From: Fusobacterium sp.
GTDB taxonomy: Bacteria; Fusobacteriota; Fusobacteriia; Fusobacteriales; Fusobacteriaceae
DNA: 29,916 nucleotides
Reading direction: 5' to 3'
Assembly: GCA_020024915.1 (NCBI GenBank)
Contig: JAHHSZ010000008.1
Span: 1-29,916, forward strand
Shown: piece after piece, positions 6,782-14,557 of the stretch
How the letters are laid out: every line of letters begins with the position of its first letter
Position numbering within the stretch: the first letter of the stretch is position 1
Program-made: the position numbers and the translations under genes
Notes under the pieces: model-generated
Database searches by the model: none
What the model saw: only the letters and a program-made list of their open reading frames with translations
Told to the model about the DNA's origin: nothing

Positions 6782-7921
6782 ATGAACGAAAATATAAATA
6801 TTGAATATTTAATTGATGAAAGTAATAGGTGTCTTAACTGTAAGAATGCCCGTTGTAAAAATTCTTGTCCAATATCTACAGATATTCCAAACATAATAAG
6901 TTTATTTAAAAATAAGGCATATGAGGAAGCTGGAGAACTTATCTTCAAAAACAATCCAATGTCAATTGTATGTTCACTCATATGTCCCTTTGAAAGACAG
7001 TGCATGGGAAATTGTATCAGAGGTATAAAAAGTACTCCTATAGATTTCCCTGCAATTGAAAATTTTTTAATCAATAACTTTTTAAAAAATAAAATTTTTG
7101 AGATTTTACCTAAATATAACCATAAAAAAGTAGCAATTATTGGTGCTGGTCCTAGTGGACTTTCAGCTGGAATAATTTTAAAAACCAAGGGATATGATGT
7201 CACTATTTTTGATGAGAATGAATGTATGGGGGGAATGCTTAGATATGGGATACCAGATTTTAGACTTTCAAAAAAATATATAGACTTACTTGAAGATAAG
7301 ATATCTGAACTTGGTATTAAGTTCATTGGCAATATTTTTTTTGACAAAGAGAGATTACTTGAACTGAAAGCAACTAATAAGTTTGATGCTATTCTAGTAG
7401 CTATTGGAGCTTGGCTTCCTAAAAAACTTGAGATTGAGGGACATCAACAACCACATATTTTTTATGGTATTGATTTTCTTAAAAATAAAACAAACTTAGG
7501 TACTGACAAAAAAGTTATAGTTATCGGTGCTGGTAATGTGGCTATGGACGTGGCTAGAACAGCCAAAAGACAGGGAAATAATGTCACTGTAGCTTATAGA
7601 AAACTACTTTCACAAGCTCCAGCTACAAAACACGAGATAACTGAAACAATAAATGACGGAGTAGAATTTATTACAGAGATCTCTCCTATCAAATTTGAAA
7701 ACAATGGAATTTTATTTAAAAATATAGCTGAAAATACAGAGGTATTTTTAGAGTGTGATGCTGTTATTGTAGCTATCAGCCAATACTCTCTATTTGATCC
7801 TAATGATATGGAAGGCTTCTTCTGGGCTGGAGATATAATAACTGGACCACAAACCGTTGTTCAAGCAACCCTTTCTGGGAAAGAAACCGCTAAAAAAATT
7901 CATAGTTATTTATCCTGTTAA
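6782..7921 (+). CDS. Short GltD/NfnB-like NAD(P)H-dependent FAD oxidoreductase
   Basis: A flavoprotein resembling the small subunit of glutamate synthase. The N-terminal iron-sulfur domain has the full cysteine set C17, C20, C25, C29 and C64, C68, C74, C78, enough for two [4Fe-4S] clusters. The FAD motif GAGPSG is at 121-126, the NAD(P)H motif GAGNVAMDVARTA is near 243-255, and the closing motif FWAGDIITGPQTVVQA is near 345-360. At 379 aa it is clearly shorter than GltD (about 450-490), mostly by a compact nucleotide-binding half. No gltB or nfnA partner is in the window, so glutamate synthesis is unlikely. GGAGG lies 10 bases before the ATG. Cotranscription with the alcohol dehydrogenase suggests a redox-balancing or electron-supply role, but its partner is unknown. 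Confidence 0.85.
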   Translation: MNENINIEYLIDESNRCLNCKNARCKNSCPISTDIPNIISLFKNKAYEEAGELIFKNNPMSIVCSLICPFERQCMGNCIRGIKSTPIDFPAIENFLINNFLKNKIFEILPKYNHKKVAIIGAGPSGLSAGIILKTKGYDVTIFDENECMGGMLRYGIPDFRLSKKYIDLLEDKISELGIKFIGNIFFDKERLLELKATNKFDAILVAIGAWLPKKLEIEGHQQPHIFYGIDFLKNKTNLGTDKKVIVIGAGNVAMDVARTAKRQGNNVTVAYRKLLSQAPATKHEITETINDGVEFITEISPIKFENNGILFKNIAENTEVFLECDAVIVAISQYSLFDPNDMEGFFWAGDIITGPQTVVQATLSGKETAKKIHSYLSC

Positions 7922-7937
7922 TAAAATAAGTAAAAAT

Positions 7938-7982
7938 AAAAAAGGAAAAAATTACTTCTTAAGTAGCTTTTTTCCTTTTTTT
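7938..7982. terminator. Bidirectional terminator between convergent operons
   Basis: AAAAAAGGAAAAAA (7938-7951) pairs with TTTTTTCCTTTTTT (7968-7981), with an inner TACTT/AAGTA stem. The A-run on the left gives a U-run for the minus strand and the T-run on the right for the plus strand. It lies between the stop codons of the plus-strand oxidoreductase and minus-strand holB. Confidence 0.8.
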
Positions 7983-8025
7983 ATCTTTAAATAAAGATTA
8001 TCTTTTAATTATTTCACTTCCTCTT

Positions 8026-8937
8026 TTATATATCTAAAAATAAATTAATAAAAAAGGCTCTCATATTTATAGGAAATCTCAACATACCTTTCATAGTAAG
8101 TCTCTCTTCTAAACCGTTTAAATCTCCCATAAAATTTACCAAATAACTTACAATTTCCATATATATATTTCTATCTGAAGTAGCTCTCACAATCTCTTCA
8201 GCAAAATATATCTTCTCATATGTTTTCAAATAATTTCTATTGTTCACAAAATCTCGAATAGCTTTATAGATATTTATCTTAAATTTTAACTCTCTACTCT
8301 CTTCATAACCTCTGATAGCTCTAACTATCTCTCTATAAGGATATCCCTCTTCTAGCTTGATATCCACAGATTTAAAATCTACTATATCCTTACTATTTCC
8401 TCTAAAAAATGAATAGGTGAACTCATCTACTCCTAACTCTCGTGCACTTCTATTTTTTATTTTCATAAGTATACTTCTAGACTTTATCGTTGGTAGTATA
8501 TTTAAATTTCCATTTAATAAAATAAAATAGTTCCCTAGATTGGGTTCTTCTATAAGTTTTAATAAGGCGTTACTTGCCTCTTTCTTCATCTTGCTTATAT
8601 TTTTTAATATAAATATCTTTTTTCCACCCTCATAGGAACTAGCTGATGATTTATAAGCTAGCTCTCTTATCTCATCAACTTTTATCCCATCAGGATTGTC
8701 TAAAATCTCTAGATCACTATAAACTAATTTTTGTATTTTTTTACATGTATCACACTGTCCACAAAAATCACCACTGATAGTCTCACAACAAAGTCCTTCA
8801 GAAAAATATATAGCAAATTCCATTAACAAATCCATATCACTACCATAAAAGAGATATGTTCCAGAATTTTTATTCATTTTTAACTCATTTTTCAAAAACT
8901 CTTTTACCTCTTCATTGGAAATTATATCTTTTATCAT
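8026..8937 (-). CDS. holB: DNA polymerase III delta-prime subunit-like protein
   Basis: A clamp-loader subunit of the replisome. Seen: an AAA+ fold like DnaX but with a degenerate Walker A (GSDMDLL at 32-38, no GKT), as expected for non-ATPase delta-prime. A zinc-binding cysteine group is at C50/51, C59, C62, C65. The KIFILKNISKMKKEASNALL stretch and the SRS arginine-finger motif typical of clamp-loader subunits follow. The length of 303 aa fits. The ATG overlaps the mreB stop codon by one base (TAATG), so translation is coupled. It is the last gene of the long mutS2 operon, which ends at a bidirectional terminator. The C-terminal collar domain is poorly conserved, as is usual. Confidence 0.85.
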   Translation of the reverse strand: MIKDIISNEEVKEFLKNELKMNKNSGTYLFYGSDMDLLMEFAIYFSEGLCCETISGDFCGQCDTCKKIQKLVYSDLEILDNPDGIKVDEIRELAYKSSASSYEGGKKIFILKNISKMKKEASNALLKLIEEPNLGNYFILLNGNLNILPTIKSRSILMKIKNRSARELGVDEFTYSFFRGNSKDIVDFKSVDIKLEEGYPYREIVRAIRGYEESRELKFKINIYKAIRDFVNNRNYLKTYEKIYFAEEIVRATSDRNIYMEIVSYLVNFMGDLNGLEERLTMKGMLRFPINMRAFFINLFLDI

Positions 8938-9971
8938 TATCTCTCTGCCTTTTCTATCTGTCTTAAGATCTTTAATTGATCAAGAGCAAGTCCAGCACCT
9001 CTTACAACACTCTCTAAAGGATTTTCTGCTAAATTTACAGTTAAATTTGTATGTTTTGCTACTAATTCTGGGAAGTTTCTAATGAGTGATCCTCCACCAG
9101 CCATAGTCATTCCTTTATCAATTATATCAGATGCCAATTCAGGTGGAGTCTGCTCTAAAACATATTTTACACACTCTACTATCTCCATTAATGAGTCATG
9201 AATAGCTTCTCTCACTTCTTCTGATGTGATCTCTACAGTCTTAGGAAGTCCCATTATCAAGTCCCTTCCCTTTATAGTCATAACTTCTTCCTTTTCTAGT
9301 GGTAGGGCTGTTCCTATCTTGATTTTTATATCTTCAGCAGTTTTATCTCCTATCAATAGATTATGAGTTTTCTTTACATATTTTATTATATCAGCATCAA
9401 AATTATTTCCTGCTGTTCTTATAGTTTTACTAACTACAGTTCCACCTAATGAGATTACAGCAACGTCAGTAGATCCTCCACCAATATCAATTATCATATT
9501 TCCTTCTGGAACTGATATATCCATTCCAGATCCCAATGCTGCTGCTCTTGCCTCTTCTATTAAATATGCTCTCTTTGCTCCTGCAGATATAGCTGCCTCC
9601 AATACAGCTCTCTTCTCTACCCCTGTTACATCAATGGGAACACAGATCATTATCTCAGGCATAAAGAAACTATATGTTCCAAAAACTTTTTTTATAAAGT
9701 ATTTTATCATAGCCTCTGTTACATCATAGTCTGCTATAACTCCTTCACTCAATGGTTTTACTGCTACAATTGTATCTGGAGTCTTTCCCAACATCTCTTT
9801 AGCTTCATTTCCAACAGCTAAAATCCTCCTGCTCTCCCTTTCAACAGCCACAACTGAAGGTTCATTTAAAACTATTCTCCTATGTTTTTTACTATATACT
9901 AAGGTATTGGCAGTTCCTAAATCTATCCCTAAACTTCTATTAAAACCAATATTTGGAAATTTAAACTTCAT
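8937..9971 (-). CDS. mreB: Rod shape-determining protein MreB
   Basis: An actin-like filament protein that guides lateral cell-wall synthesis at the inner membrane. Seen: the phosphate-1 motif GIDLGTANTLVY near the N-terminus, the phosphate-2 motif IIDIGGGSTDVAVIS, and the adenosine motif MAGGGSLI. From this start it is 344 aa, the usual MreB length. I chose ATG 9971 because GGAGGA lies about nine bases before it. An in-frame ATG at 9992 would add seven residues, lacks a ribosome site and overlaps mrnC. It sits between mrnC (2-base gap) and holB (1-base overlap). mreC and mreD are not next to it, unlike in many bacteria. Confidence 0.95.
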   Translation of the reverse strand: MKFKFPNIGFNRSLGIDLGTANTLVYSKKHRRIVLNEPSVVAVERESRRILAVGNEAKEMLGKTPDTIVAVKPLSEGVIADYDVTEAMIKYFIKKVFGTYSFFMPEIMICVPIDVTGVEKRAVLEAAISAGAKRAYLIEEARAAALGSGMDISVPEGNMIIDIGGGSTDVAVISLGGTVVSKTIRTAGNNFDADIIKYVKKTHNLLIGDKTAEDIKIKIGTALPLEKEEVMTIKGRDLIMGLPKTVEITSEEVREAIHDSLMEIVECVKYVLEQTPPELASDIIDKGMTMAGGGSLIRNFPELVAKHTNLTVNLAENPLESVVRGAGLALDQLKILRQIEKAER

Positions 9972-9973
9972 AC

Positions 9974-10351
9974 TTATTTCTCCTCCACACATAATTTTAT
10001 AGCTAACTCTATCAATTCATCTCTTCTTTCAACATAAAATCCTGCTATTAAAGCTTCAAATGCAGTAGCTTCTCTATACTCCTGTACACTACATGATTTA
10101 GGGAAACTCTTGATATTTCCATTTTTTGCTCTATTTCCTAGCATTTGAAATTTCTCCTCTAACATTGGAAAAATTTCTCTATAAAGTTCACTCTGTTTTT
10201 TAGCATTTACACAATTTTTAACTCTTTTATTTAAGTTGTGTAGATTTAATCCTTTAGATATCCAATATTTTCTAATATTTAATTCCCAAATCGAATCACC
10301 TAAATAAGCTAACACAACACCACTTGTCTCTCTTAAGTCTACATTGTCCAT
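9974..10351 (-). CDS. mrnC: Mini-ribonuclease III
   Basis: An RNase III-type endonuclease lacking a double-stranded-RNA-binding domain. In Bacillus it matures 23S rRNA. Seen: LAYLGDSIWE with D19 and E23, the RAKNGN segment, and YREATAFEALIAGFY with E99, which supply the metal-binding acidic residues. The length of 125 aa is normal for the family. The ATG lies inside the end of cysS (13-base overlap) after AAAGGA, and cysS-mrnC is the order also known from Firmicutes. The family match is strong. Confidence 0.93.
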   Translation of the reverse strand: MDNVDLRETSGVVLAYLGDSIWELNIRKYWISKGLNLHNLNKRVKNCVNAKKQSELYREIFPMLEEKFQMLGNRAKNGNIKSFPKSCSVQEYREATAFEALIAGFYVERRDELIELAIKLCVEEK

Positions 10352-11757
10352 GTAGTTTTATCCTTTCCATCTTTTATTTTTATACCCATCTCTGCCAATC
10401 TATCTCTTATCTTATCTGACATTGTCCAATTCTTTTCAGCTCTTGCCTCTCTTCTCATTTCAAGTATAAACTCTACCAATTCTGAAGTTAAATTTCCTAC
10501 TGCATTTTCTAATTTTAATTTTACACCTAAAACTTCACTCATTACTGTATCTATATATTCAATACTCTCTTTTACAACTTCAGCTCCATCACTATTTATA
10601 GGTAAGTCAACTGCTTTATTTAACTCTTTTACTAGCTCAAAAATAGCTCCAAGTCCCATGGATGTATTAAAATCCTCGTCCATAGCTGCTACAAACTTCT
10701 CCTTTGCCAAAGCTAATTGTTCTTTTAACTCAACACAAGAATTTCCATTTGAAGATACTTCAATTAGAGCTTCTTTTCCTCTCATTACAGCATTTTCTAT
10801 TCTTTCTAAAGATGCTTTAGCTTGAGTTAGCTCTGCATCTGAAAAATCTATTGGTTTTCTGTAGTGAGAACTTAAAATGAATAATCTTATAATTCTACCG
10901 TCATAATGCTCCAACACATCTCTTAATAGGAAAAAATTTCCTAAAGATTTTGACATCTTCTCCCCGTTGACATTTATATATCCATTGTGTATCCAATATC
11001 TTGCATACTCTCCACCACAACCACATTTAGATTGTGCTATTTCATTCTCATGGTGTGGGAATATCAGATCTTGTCCTCCACCATGAATATCAAAAGTTTC
11101 CCCTAAATATTTATGAGACATTGCTGAACACTCAATATGCCACCCTGGTCTTCCTTCTCCCCAAGGTGAATTCCAACTTGGCTCTCCCTCTTTTGCTTTT
11201 TTCCAAAGTGCAAAATCCAAAGGAGATTTTTTTATCTCACTTACCTCTATTCTAGCTCCACTTCTTAAATCCTCCAGATTTTGATGTGACAATCCTAAAT
11301 ATTCATCTTTATATGATTCTACATCAAAGTATACATCTCCTTGAGACTCATAAGCATGCCCCTTTTCTATCAAAGTCTTTATAATTTTTATCATTTCACC
11401 TATATGTTCAGTTGCCTTAGGTCTTATCATTCCATCTTCTTTCAAGTTCACTTTTGCTGTATCTTCAAAGTAAGCTTGAATATATTTTGTAGCTATATCC
11501 TGAGAGCTAACCCCCTCTTCATTAGCTTTCTTTATTATCTTATCATCTACATCTGTAAAATTTTGAATATAAGTTACCTTATAACCTCTAAATTCAAAAT
11601 ATCTTCTTACTGTATCAAAAAATATTGCTGGTCTAGCATTTCCAAGATGAATGTAGTTATATACAGTTGGACCACAAACATACATTGCTACTTCACCTTC
11701 TTTTACAGGTTTGAACTCCTCTAATTTTCTAGTAAGAGTATTATATATCTTTATCAT
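10339..11757 (-). CDS. cysS: Cysteinyl-tRNA synthetase
   Basis: A class I aminoacyl-tRNA synthetase that charges tRNA-Cys in the cytoplasm. Seen: zinc ligand C28 in VCGPTVYNY, the HIGH-type motif HLGN at 37-40, the GWHIECSAMS and HHENEIAQ zinc/active-site segments, and KMSKS at 267-271. A C-terminal tRNA-binding helical region follows. The length of 472 aa is typical. The start ATG is preceded by TTAGGAGG. It is 9 bases downstream of the membrane-anchored unknown gene and overlaps mrnC. Confidence 0.98.
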   Translation of the reverse strand: MIKIYNTLTRKLEEFKPVKEGEVAMYVCGPTVYNYIHLGNARPAIFFDTVRRYFEFRGYKVTYIQNFTDVDDKIIKKANEEGVSSQDIATKYIQAYFEDTAKVNLKEDGMIRPKATEHIGEMIKIIKTLIEKGHAYESQGDVYFDVESYKDEYLGLSHQNLEDLRSGARIEVSEIKKSPLDFALWKKAKEGEPSWNSPWGEGRPGWHIECSAMSHKYLGETFDIHGGGQDLIFPHHENEIAQSKCGCGGEYARYWIHNGYINVNGEKMSKSLGNFFLLRDVLEHYDGRIIRLFILSSHYRKPIDFSDAELTQAKASLERIENAVMRGKEALIEVSSNGNSCVELKEQLALAKEKFVAAMDEDFNTSMGLGAIFELVKELNKAVDLPINSDGAEVVKESIEYIDTVMSEVLGVKLKLENAVGNLTSELVEFILEMRREARAEKNWTMSDKIRDRLAEMGIKIKDGKDKTTWTM

Positions 11758-11766
11758 TCTATCCTC

Positions 11767-13020
11767 CTAATACCCATTTATTAATTTTTTTAATATATCT
11801 ATTGACATCTCTGACTCTATTGTTATTATTTGACTCTCTCCTCTTACAGTTCCTTCAATTCCTTGAATATCTATAAACTCTTCTGAAGTAATTTCTCCAA
11901 AACAGAATGTATCAGAATTTATCTTATAAGGAGTCAGATTCTCTTCAAATTTACTATTCCCTATCTTAAGTATATTTCCATTCAACTCTATATTATTCTC
12001 TATAAAAAATGCTGAATTTTTATCTTTTAATAAAGATAGTAATCTACTTATTTCAGGAGTATTCTCCTTTAATTTTACCATTATAGCTGATTCCCTTGGT
12101 CTAAAAATTATCTCTCCATCTATCTCTTTCAAGATCTCCTCAATATCTATTCCAAAGATATTCTTCCAAATTGATAACATAGTCCTACTATCCACACCTG
12201 TTCTAGTAATTAGAGAGTTAAATATTATCTTATCTAATTTTGAGAAATCATTTACTGAAAAATATATATCATTTTTCTTTACATATTTTGTTAGTTCTCT
12301 CTTTACCATATCTGTCTTTAAGATCTCACTCTCTTTTTCATTAATATAGATTTTGTCAATTGAAAAAGCCTTATCTCTATTCAAATCAGCACTGGCTGAT
12401 AATAGTTCCACACCATAAAAATCATTGCCTTTATTATTATAAATAAGTGTTCCAAAAAGATTGTTAGAACTCATATCAAGCTCTCTCTCCATCTCTTTAT
12501 TATATAAAGATTTTCTAGCTTTTGCTATAAAATCTTTAATATTTTTTTCTCCTAATGATACTATGAATAATCCTCTATAATTTTTCATAAAGATATCTGA
12601 TTTAATCTTAGGTAAATACTTCTTTCTGTACTCATCTTTTAAGATATATATACCATTCTCATAGTGAAAATACTTATTTATACTTTTTAGAGCAGTAAAA
12701 TACCAATATCCTGGATCTACTACTGCTGTAAAGCTCTTCTCATTTATCTCATAAAACTCCTTATCTGAAAAAAGATAAAATTTTGATAAATATCTTAAAT
12801 TTTTAATATCTTTTTTTACTGTATCTTTAACCTCATCATCATCTAATAGATATAAAATTGGGGTAAAATCCTTATTTTTAATATTTTCATTGGCATATAC
12901 TATCCTTGTATCCTCTGTTATAAAATCTCTTGGAGTAGCCTTATATATCAATGTATAACCTAAAGTTCCTCCTAAAAAAATCAGTATTATAGCTAATATT
13001 ATTCCAATTACTTTTTTCAT
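11767..13020 (-). CDS. Conserved-looking membrane-anchored protein of unknown function
   Basis: I do not recognise this 417-aa protein. It has a lysine pair and one hydrophobic segment at about 4-26 (GIILAIILIFLGGTLGYTLI). This indicates a signal anchor with the rest outside the cytoplasmic membrane, presumably in the periplasm. The remainder is rich in Lys, Glu, Ile and Asn, with no cysteine-based or enzymatic motif that I can name; it contains WYFTALKSINKYF and several beta-strand-like stretches. No lipobox is present. The ATG follows AGGAG. It lies between the amidohydrolase (9-base gap) and cysS (9-base gap), so it is expressed with housekeeping genes, which argues that it is a real and steadily used gene. 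Confidence 0.85.
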   Translation of the reverse strand: MKKVIGIILAIILIFLGGTLGYTLIYKATPRDFITEDTRIVYANENIKNKDFTPILYLLDDDEVKDTVKKDIKNLRYLSKFYLFSDKEFYEINEKSFTAVVDPGYWYFTALKSINKYFHYENGIYILKDEYRKKYLPKIKSDIFMKNYRGLFIVSLGEKNIKDFIAKARKSLYNKEMERELDMSSNNLFGTLIYNNKGNDFYGVELLSASADLNRDKAFSIDKIYINEKESEILKTDMVKRELTKYVKKNDIYFSVNDFSKLDKIIFNSLITRTGVDSRTMLSIWKNIFGIDIEEILKEIDGEIIFRPRESAIMVKLKENTPEISRLLSLLKDKNSAFFIENNIELNGNILKIGNSKFEENLTPYKINSDTFCFGEITSEEFIDIQGIEGTVRGESQIITIESEMSIDILKKLINGY

Positions 13021-13029
13021 AGTTCACTC

Positions 13030-13860
13030 CTATTGAAATCTTTTATTTTCTATTCTCTCCAACTCTTTTTTAGTTAAGTTTATATTTTCAGTTTTAAACA
13101 TTGGAGCTTTAAATCTAGCTCTTCTCAATTGTGCGTCATCTAATTCACAACTGAATCCATCTTCAGCTAAGTATTTCCCTTCAGCTATTACTTCTCCATT
13201 TGGAGCTACTACAAATGAGTTGCCAAAGAAAGTAGTTCCATCTTCCACTCCAGCTCTATTGACACCTACTGAATACACTCCATTTAAAAGTGAATTACTC
13301 TTCAATATAGCCTTCCATTGAGCTGAAATATCCTCTTTTTTCTTTCCAATTACAGTTGGCGAATTAAATAGTATAAACACATATTTTGCCCCATCTTGAG
13401 CTAAGATATATTGAGCCGATTGGTGCCAAGTATCCTCACAAACCAACATTCCCACTCTTCCAAACTTTGTATCAAAGGCTCTAAATTTATTTCCAGCCAT
13501 AAAGTATCTACCCTCATAAAAAACCCCATAATCTGGCAAATAAACTTTTCTATGTTTATGTAGTAATCTTCCATCTTCTAAATAGTAAGCAGTATTATAA
13601 GGATACTCCTCTTCTCCCAACTCCGCAGCTCCAAATACTATACTAATCTCCTTACTTTTTTCTAAAAGAACACTTGGTACCTCTTTTATTGCTACATCAA
13701 AAACTATATCCTCAAGAGAGTAACCTGTTAAAGACAACTCTGGAAATACAATTATATCGTTTTTCTCCTCTACTGCTCTATCTATATGTTCTATCATCAT
13801 CTCTAAGTTTTTCTCTACATTTCCTAGAGTTGGCTTCATCTGTCCCATATATACTTTCAT
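13030..13860 (-). CDS. Nitrilase-superfamily amidohydrolase, NadE-glutaminase-domain-like
   Basis: A carbon-nitrogen hydrolase that would release ammonia from an amide. The catalytic triad is complete: E41 (FPELSLTGY), K105 (HRKVYLPDYG) and C141 (LVCEDTW). The stretches LTGYSLEDIVF and KVYLPDYGVFYEGRYFMAG closely resemble the glutaminase domain of glutamine-dependent NAD+ synthetase, but at 276 aa it stands alone without the synthetase half. It may therefore feed ammonia to a separate NadE, or it may be an omega-amidase-like enzyme. The substrate cannot be fixed from sequence. The ATG follows AGGTG, and ispD ends 19 bases upstream. Confidence 0.88.
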   Translation of the reverse strand: MKVYMGQMKPTLGNVEKNLEMMIEHIDRAVEEKNDIIVFPELSLTGYSLEDIVFDVAIKEVPSVLLEKSKEISIVFGAAELGEEEYPYNTAYYLEDGRLLHKHRKVYLPDYGVFYEGRYFMAGNKFRAFDTKFGRVGMLVCEDTWHQSAQYILAQDGAKYVFILFNSPTVIGKKKEDISAQWKAILKSNSLLNGVYSVGVNRAGVEDGTTFFGNSFVVAPNGEVIAEGKYLAEDGFSCELDDAQLRRARFKAPMFKTENINLTKKELERIENKRFQ

Positions 13861-13879
13861 TTTTTCACCTATCCTTCAA

Positions 13880-14557
13880 CTATAAAAATCTTAAATCCTC
13901 TTGTGTTGTAATTTTAATATTATCATAATCTCCCAAGACTATTTTAACTCTACCTCCAATTCTCTCTACCAAAGAGGAATCATCAGTTCCTAAAACTCCA
14001 TCTCTTTCAGCTCTCTCATAAGCCTCTTTTAATAATTTTCCATCAAAGGCTTGAGGAGTATGTACAGCTATCAAATTAGCTCTTGTTGGAGTACTCTTCA
14101 CCTCAAAATTTTCATCTATAACTTTTATAGTGTCCTTTACTCTAACTCCAATAACAGCTCCAGCTCTCTCCTTAGCTACCACTTTGCAACACTCTTCTAT
14201 ATACTTCTCTTTTAAAAATGGTCTCACTCCATCTTGTACAAGAATTATATCACTTTCATTATCACACTTTAAGGCATTGTAGATAGAGTTTTGTCTCTCT
14301 ATTCCTCCTGAGACTACTTTAGCTAGCTTTTTAATACCATATTTTTCACAATGATTCTTTACTAATTCTATATTTTTACCATTTGTTACCACTATTATCT
14401 CATCTATGATCTCACTCTTTTGTGCTACCTCTAAAGGAAGTATAAAGAGAGGTTTCCCTTTATGCTCTAAAAATTGTTTTGGATACCCCAAACCCATTCT
14501 CTTTCCTACTCCAGCAGCAGCTAAAATGAGAGTTACTTTAAGGTTACCACTGTACAT
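13880..14557 (-). CDS. ispD: 2-C-methyl-D-erythritol 4-phosphate cytidylyltransferase
   Basis: The third enzyme of the MEP isoprenoid pathway. It joins CTP and methylerythritol phosphate in the cytoplasm. Seen: nucleotide-binding LILAAAGVGKRMG near the N-terminus with PKQF next, VVSGGIERQNSIYNAL, VQDGVRPF, and the C-terminal GDYDNIKITTQEDL. The length of 225 aa is normal. The ATG at 14557 follows a strong AAGGAGG site and overlaps the end of mutS2 by 25 bases. The neighbouring ispF is not present here. Isoprenoids made by this pathway supply undecaprenyl phosphate for the wall genes in the same window. Confidence 0.96.
   Translation of the reverse strand: MYSGNLKVTLILAAAGVGKRMGLGYPKQFLEHKGKPLFILPLEVAQKSEIIDEIIVVTNGKNIELVKNHCEKYGIKKLAKVVSGGIERQNSIYNALKCDNESDIILVQDGVRPFLKEKYIEECCKVVAKERAGAVIGVRVKDTIKVIDENFEVKSTPTRANLIAVHTPQAFDGKLLKEAYERAERDGVLGTDDSSLVERIGGRVKIVLGDYDNIKITTQEDLRFL

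Noticed and set aside
6751..7347. 198-codon minus-strand open frame
   Set aside because: Lies wholly opposite the GltD-like gene whose cysteine and nucleotide motifs are clear; its translation has no recognisable domain and no ribosome site of its own.
9972..9992. Seven extra N-terminal residues for MreB
   Set aside because: The upstream ATG has no ribosome site and overlaps mrnC; the ATG at 9971 has GGAGGA at good spacing and gives the usual MreB start.
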